Assembly: GCF_052050035.1 (NCBI RefSeq)
Contig: NZ_CP189882.1
Coordinates: forward strand, 3,472,001-3,536,000
From: Symbiopectobacterium purcellii_A
GTDB lineage: Bacteria; Pseudomonadota; Gammaproteobacteria; Enterobacterales; Enterobacteriaceae
Length of the DNA: 64,000 nucleotides
Direction of reading: 5' to 3'
How positions within the stretch are numbered: the first letter of the stretch is position 1; each line of letters starts with the position of its first letter. Positions 63,616 through 64,000 of the stretch are shown in pieces. The position numbers and the translations under genes are program-made. The notes under the pieces are model-generated. The model searched no databases and was not told where the DNA came from. It was given only the letters and a program-made list of their open reading frames with translations.

Positions 63616-64000
63616 GGCTTTGTTGAATAAATCGAACTTTCAGGGGATCGCCGGATCAAAGCACTATCATCGCTCCCGATAGCAGCTCCCCATGGCAAAG
63701 CAAAAGTTTAAAATCACCAACTGGCCCACCTACAACAAAGCACTCAGACAACGCGGCTCCCTGACGGTCTGGCTTGATGAGTCGGCCATCGCTGCATGGA
63801 CTGACAGTGCTTCGCCTGAAGGTCGTGGTCGGCCGCTTTACTACACCGATATGGCTGTTACCACGGTTTTGATGATAAAGCGCGTGTTTAACCTGTCGCT
63901 CCGGGCATTACAGGGCTTTGTCGACTCGGTTTTTACACTGATGAGCCTGCCACTGCGCTGCCCGGACTACTCTCTGGTCAGTCGGCGGGCAAAAACCGTC
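63616..64000 (+). mobile_element. IS903-like (IS5-family) element, left part
   Basis: Starts with the 18-bp terminal repeat GGCTTTGTTGAATAAATC, the IS903 type. It continues to the window edge. The 189-bp MITEs share its outer 15 bp. Confidence 0.9.
63692..64000 (+). CDS. IS903-type transposase, N-terminal part (runs off the window)
   Basis: Open from ATG 63692 to the edge (103 codons): MAKQKFKITNWPTYNKALRQ, then LTVWLDESAIAAWTDS, GRPLYYTDMAVTTVLMIKRV, LRALQGFVDSVF and CPDYSLVSRRAKTV. This matches IS903 transposase closely. No break so far. It is the natural candidate to mobilise the 189-bp MITEs in trans. Confidence 0.93.
   Translation, partial: MAKQKFKITNWPTYNKALRQRGSLTVWLDESAIAAWTDSASPEGRGRPLYYTDMAVTTVLMIKRVFNLSLRALQGFVDSVFTLMSLPLRCPDYSLVSRRAKTV

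Overview
The window is a stretch of an enterobacterial (Enterobacterales) chromosome in the middle of insertion-sequence-driven decay. Core genes follow Escherichia coli order: acrB-acrA/acrR-mscK-rsmS-priC/ybaN-apt-dnaX-ybaB-recR-htpG-adk-hemH/ybaL/ushA, then ybaK-ybaP-ybbJ-qmcA, then yfaE-nrdB-nrdA-ubiG/gyrA-rcsC/rcsB-rcsD and menF. A GH28 polygalacturonase-like gene with a KdgR-like box and a Pectobacterium-like gene set suggest Pectobacteriaceae. The many IS copies and broken genes fit a recently host-restricted member such as a Symbiopectobacterium-type insect symbiont. That placement is inference; no database search was possible.

Layout: 1-2878 is one end of a P2/186-like prophage (Cox-like gene, C repressor, integrase split by an IS256 element). 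3109-21116 is mostly intact housekeeping sequence, with one dead gene (mscK). 21642-26360 is ushA, broken by four nested mobile elements. 26515-31353 is an IS256 copy carrying five further insertions. 31432-33689 is the dead polygalacturonase. 33852-36661 is an intact block (ybaK, ybaP, ybbJ, qmcA). 36808-37841 is a chimeric IS630 junction that may mark a rearrangement. 37967-41540 is a chemotaxis receptor gene broken by two IS elements. 42009-44292 is another composite IS256. 44320-45977 is a decayed type VI secretion accessory cluster (Sel1 lipoprotein, PAAR protein, lipoprotein, remnant of a further gene) hit by three copies of a 189-bp MITE. 46262-60520 is intact: class Ia ribonucleotide reductase, ubiG, gyrA and the Rcs phosphorelay. 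60617-64000 holds IS256, a triply broken menF, IS30 and IS903-like sequence.

Two small non-autonomous element families stand out. The 189-bp family has ends like IS903 and makes 9-bp target duplications. The 92-bp family has ends like the resident IS630 and sits between TA duplications. Each has a plausible transposase donor in the same window. One TA dinucleotide in IS256 has been hit by IS630 in one copy and by the 92-bp MITE in another, which supports a shared transposase.

Functionally, replication, repair, nucleotide, haem and envelope-stress genes are kept intact. The losses are of environmental functions: mechanosensing (mscK), nucleotide scavenging (ushA), pectin breakdown, chemotaxis, T6SS accessories and isochorismate synthesis.
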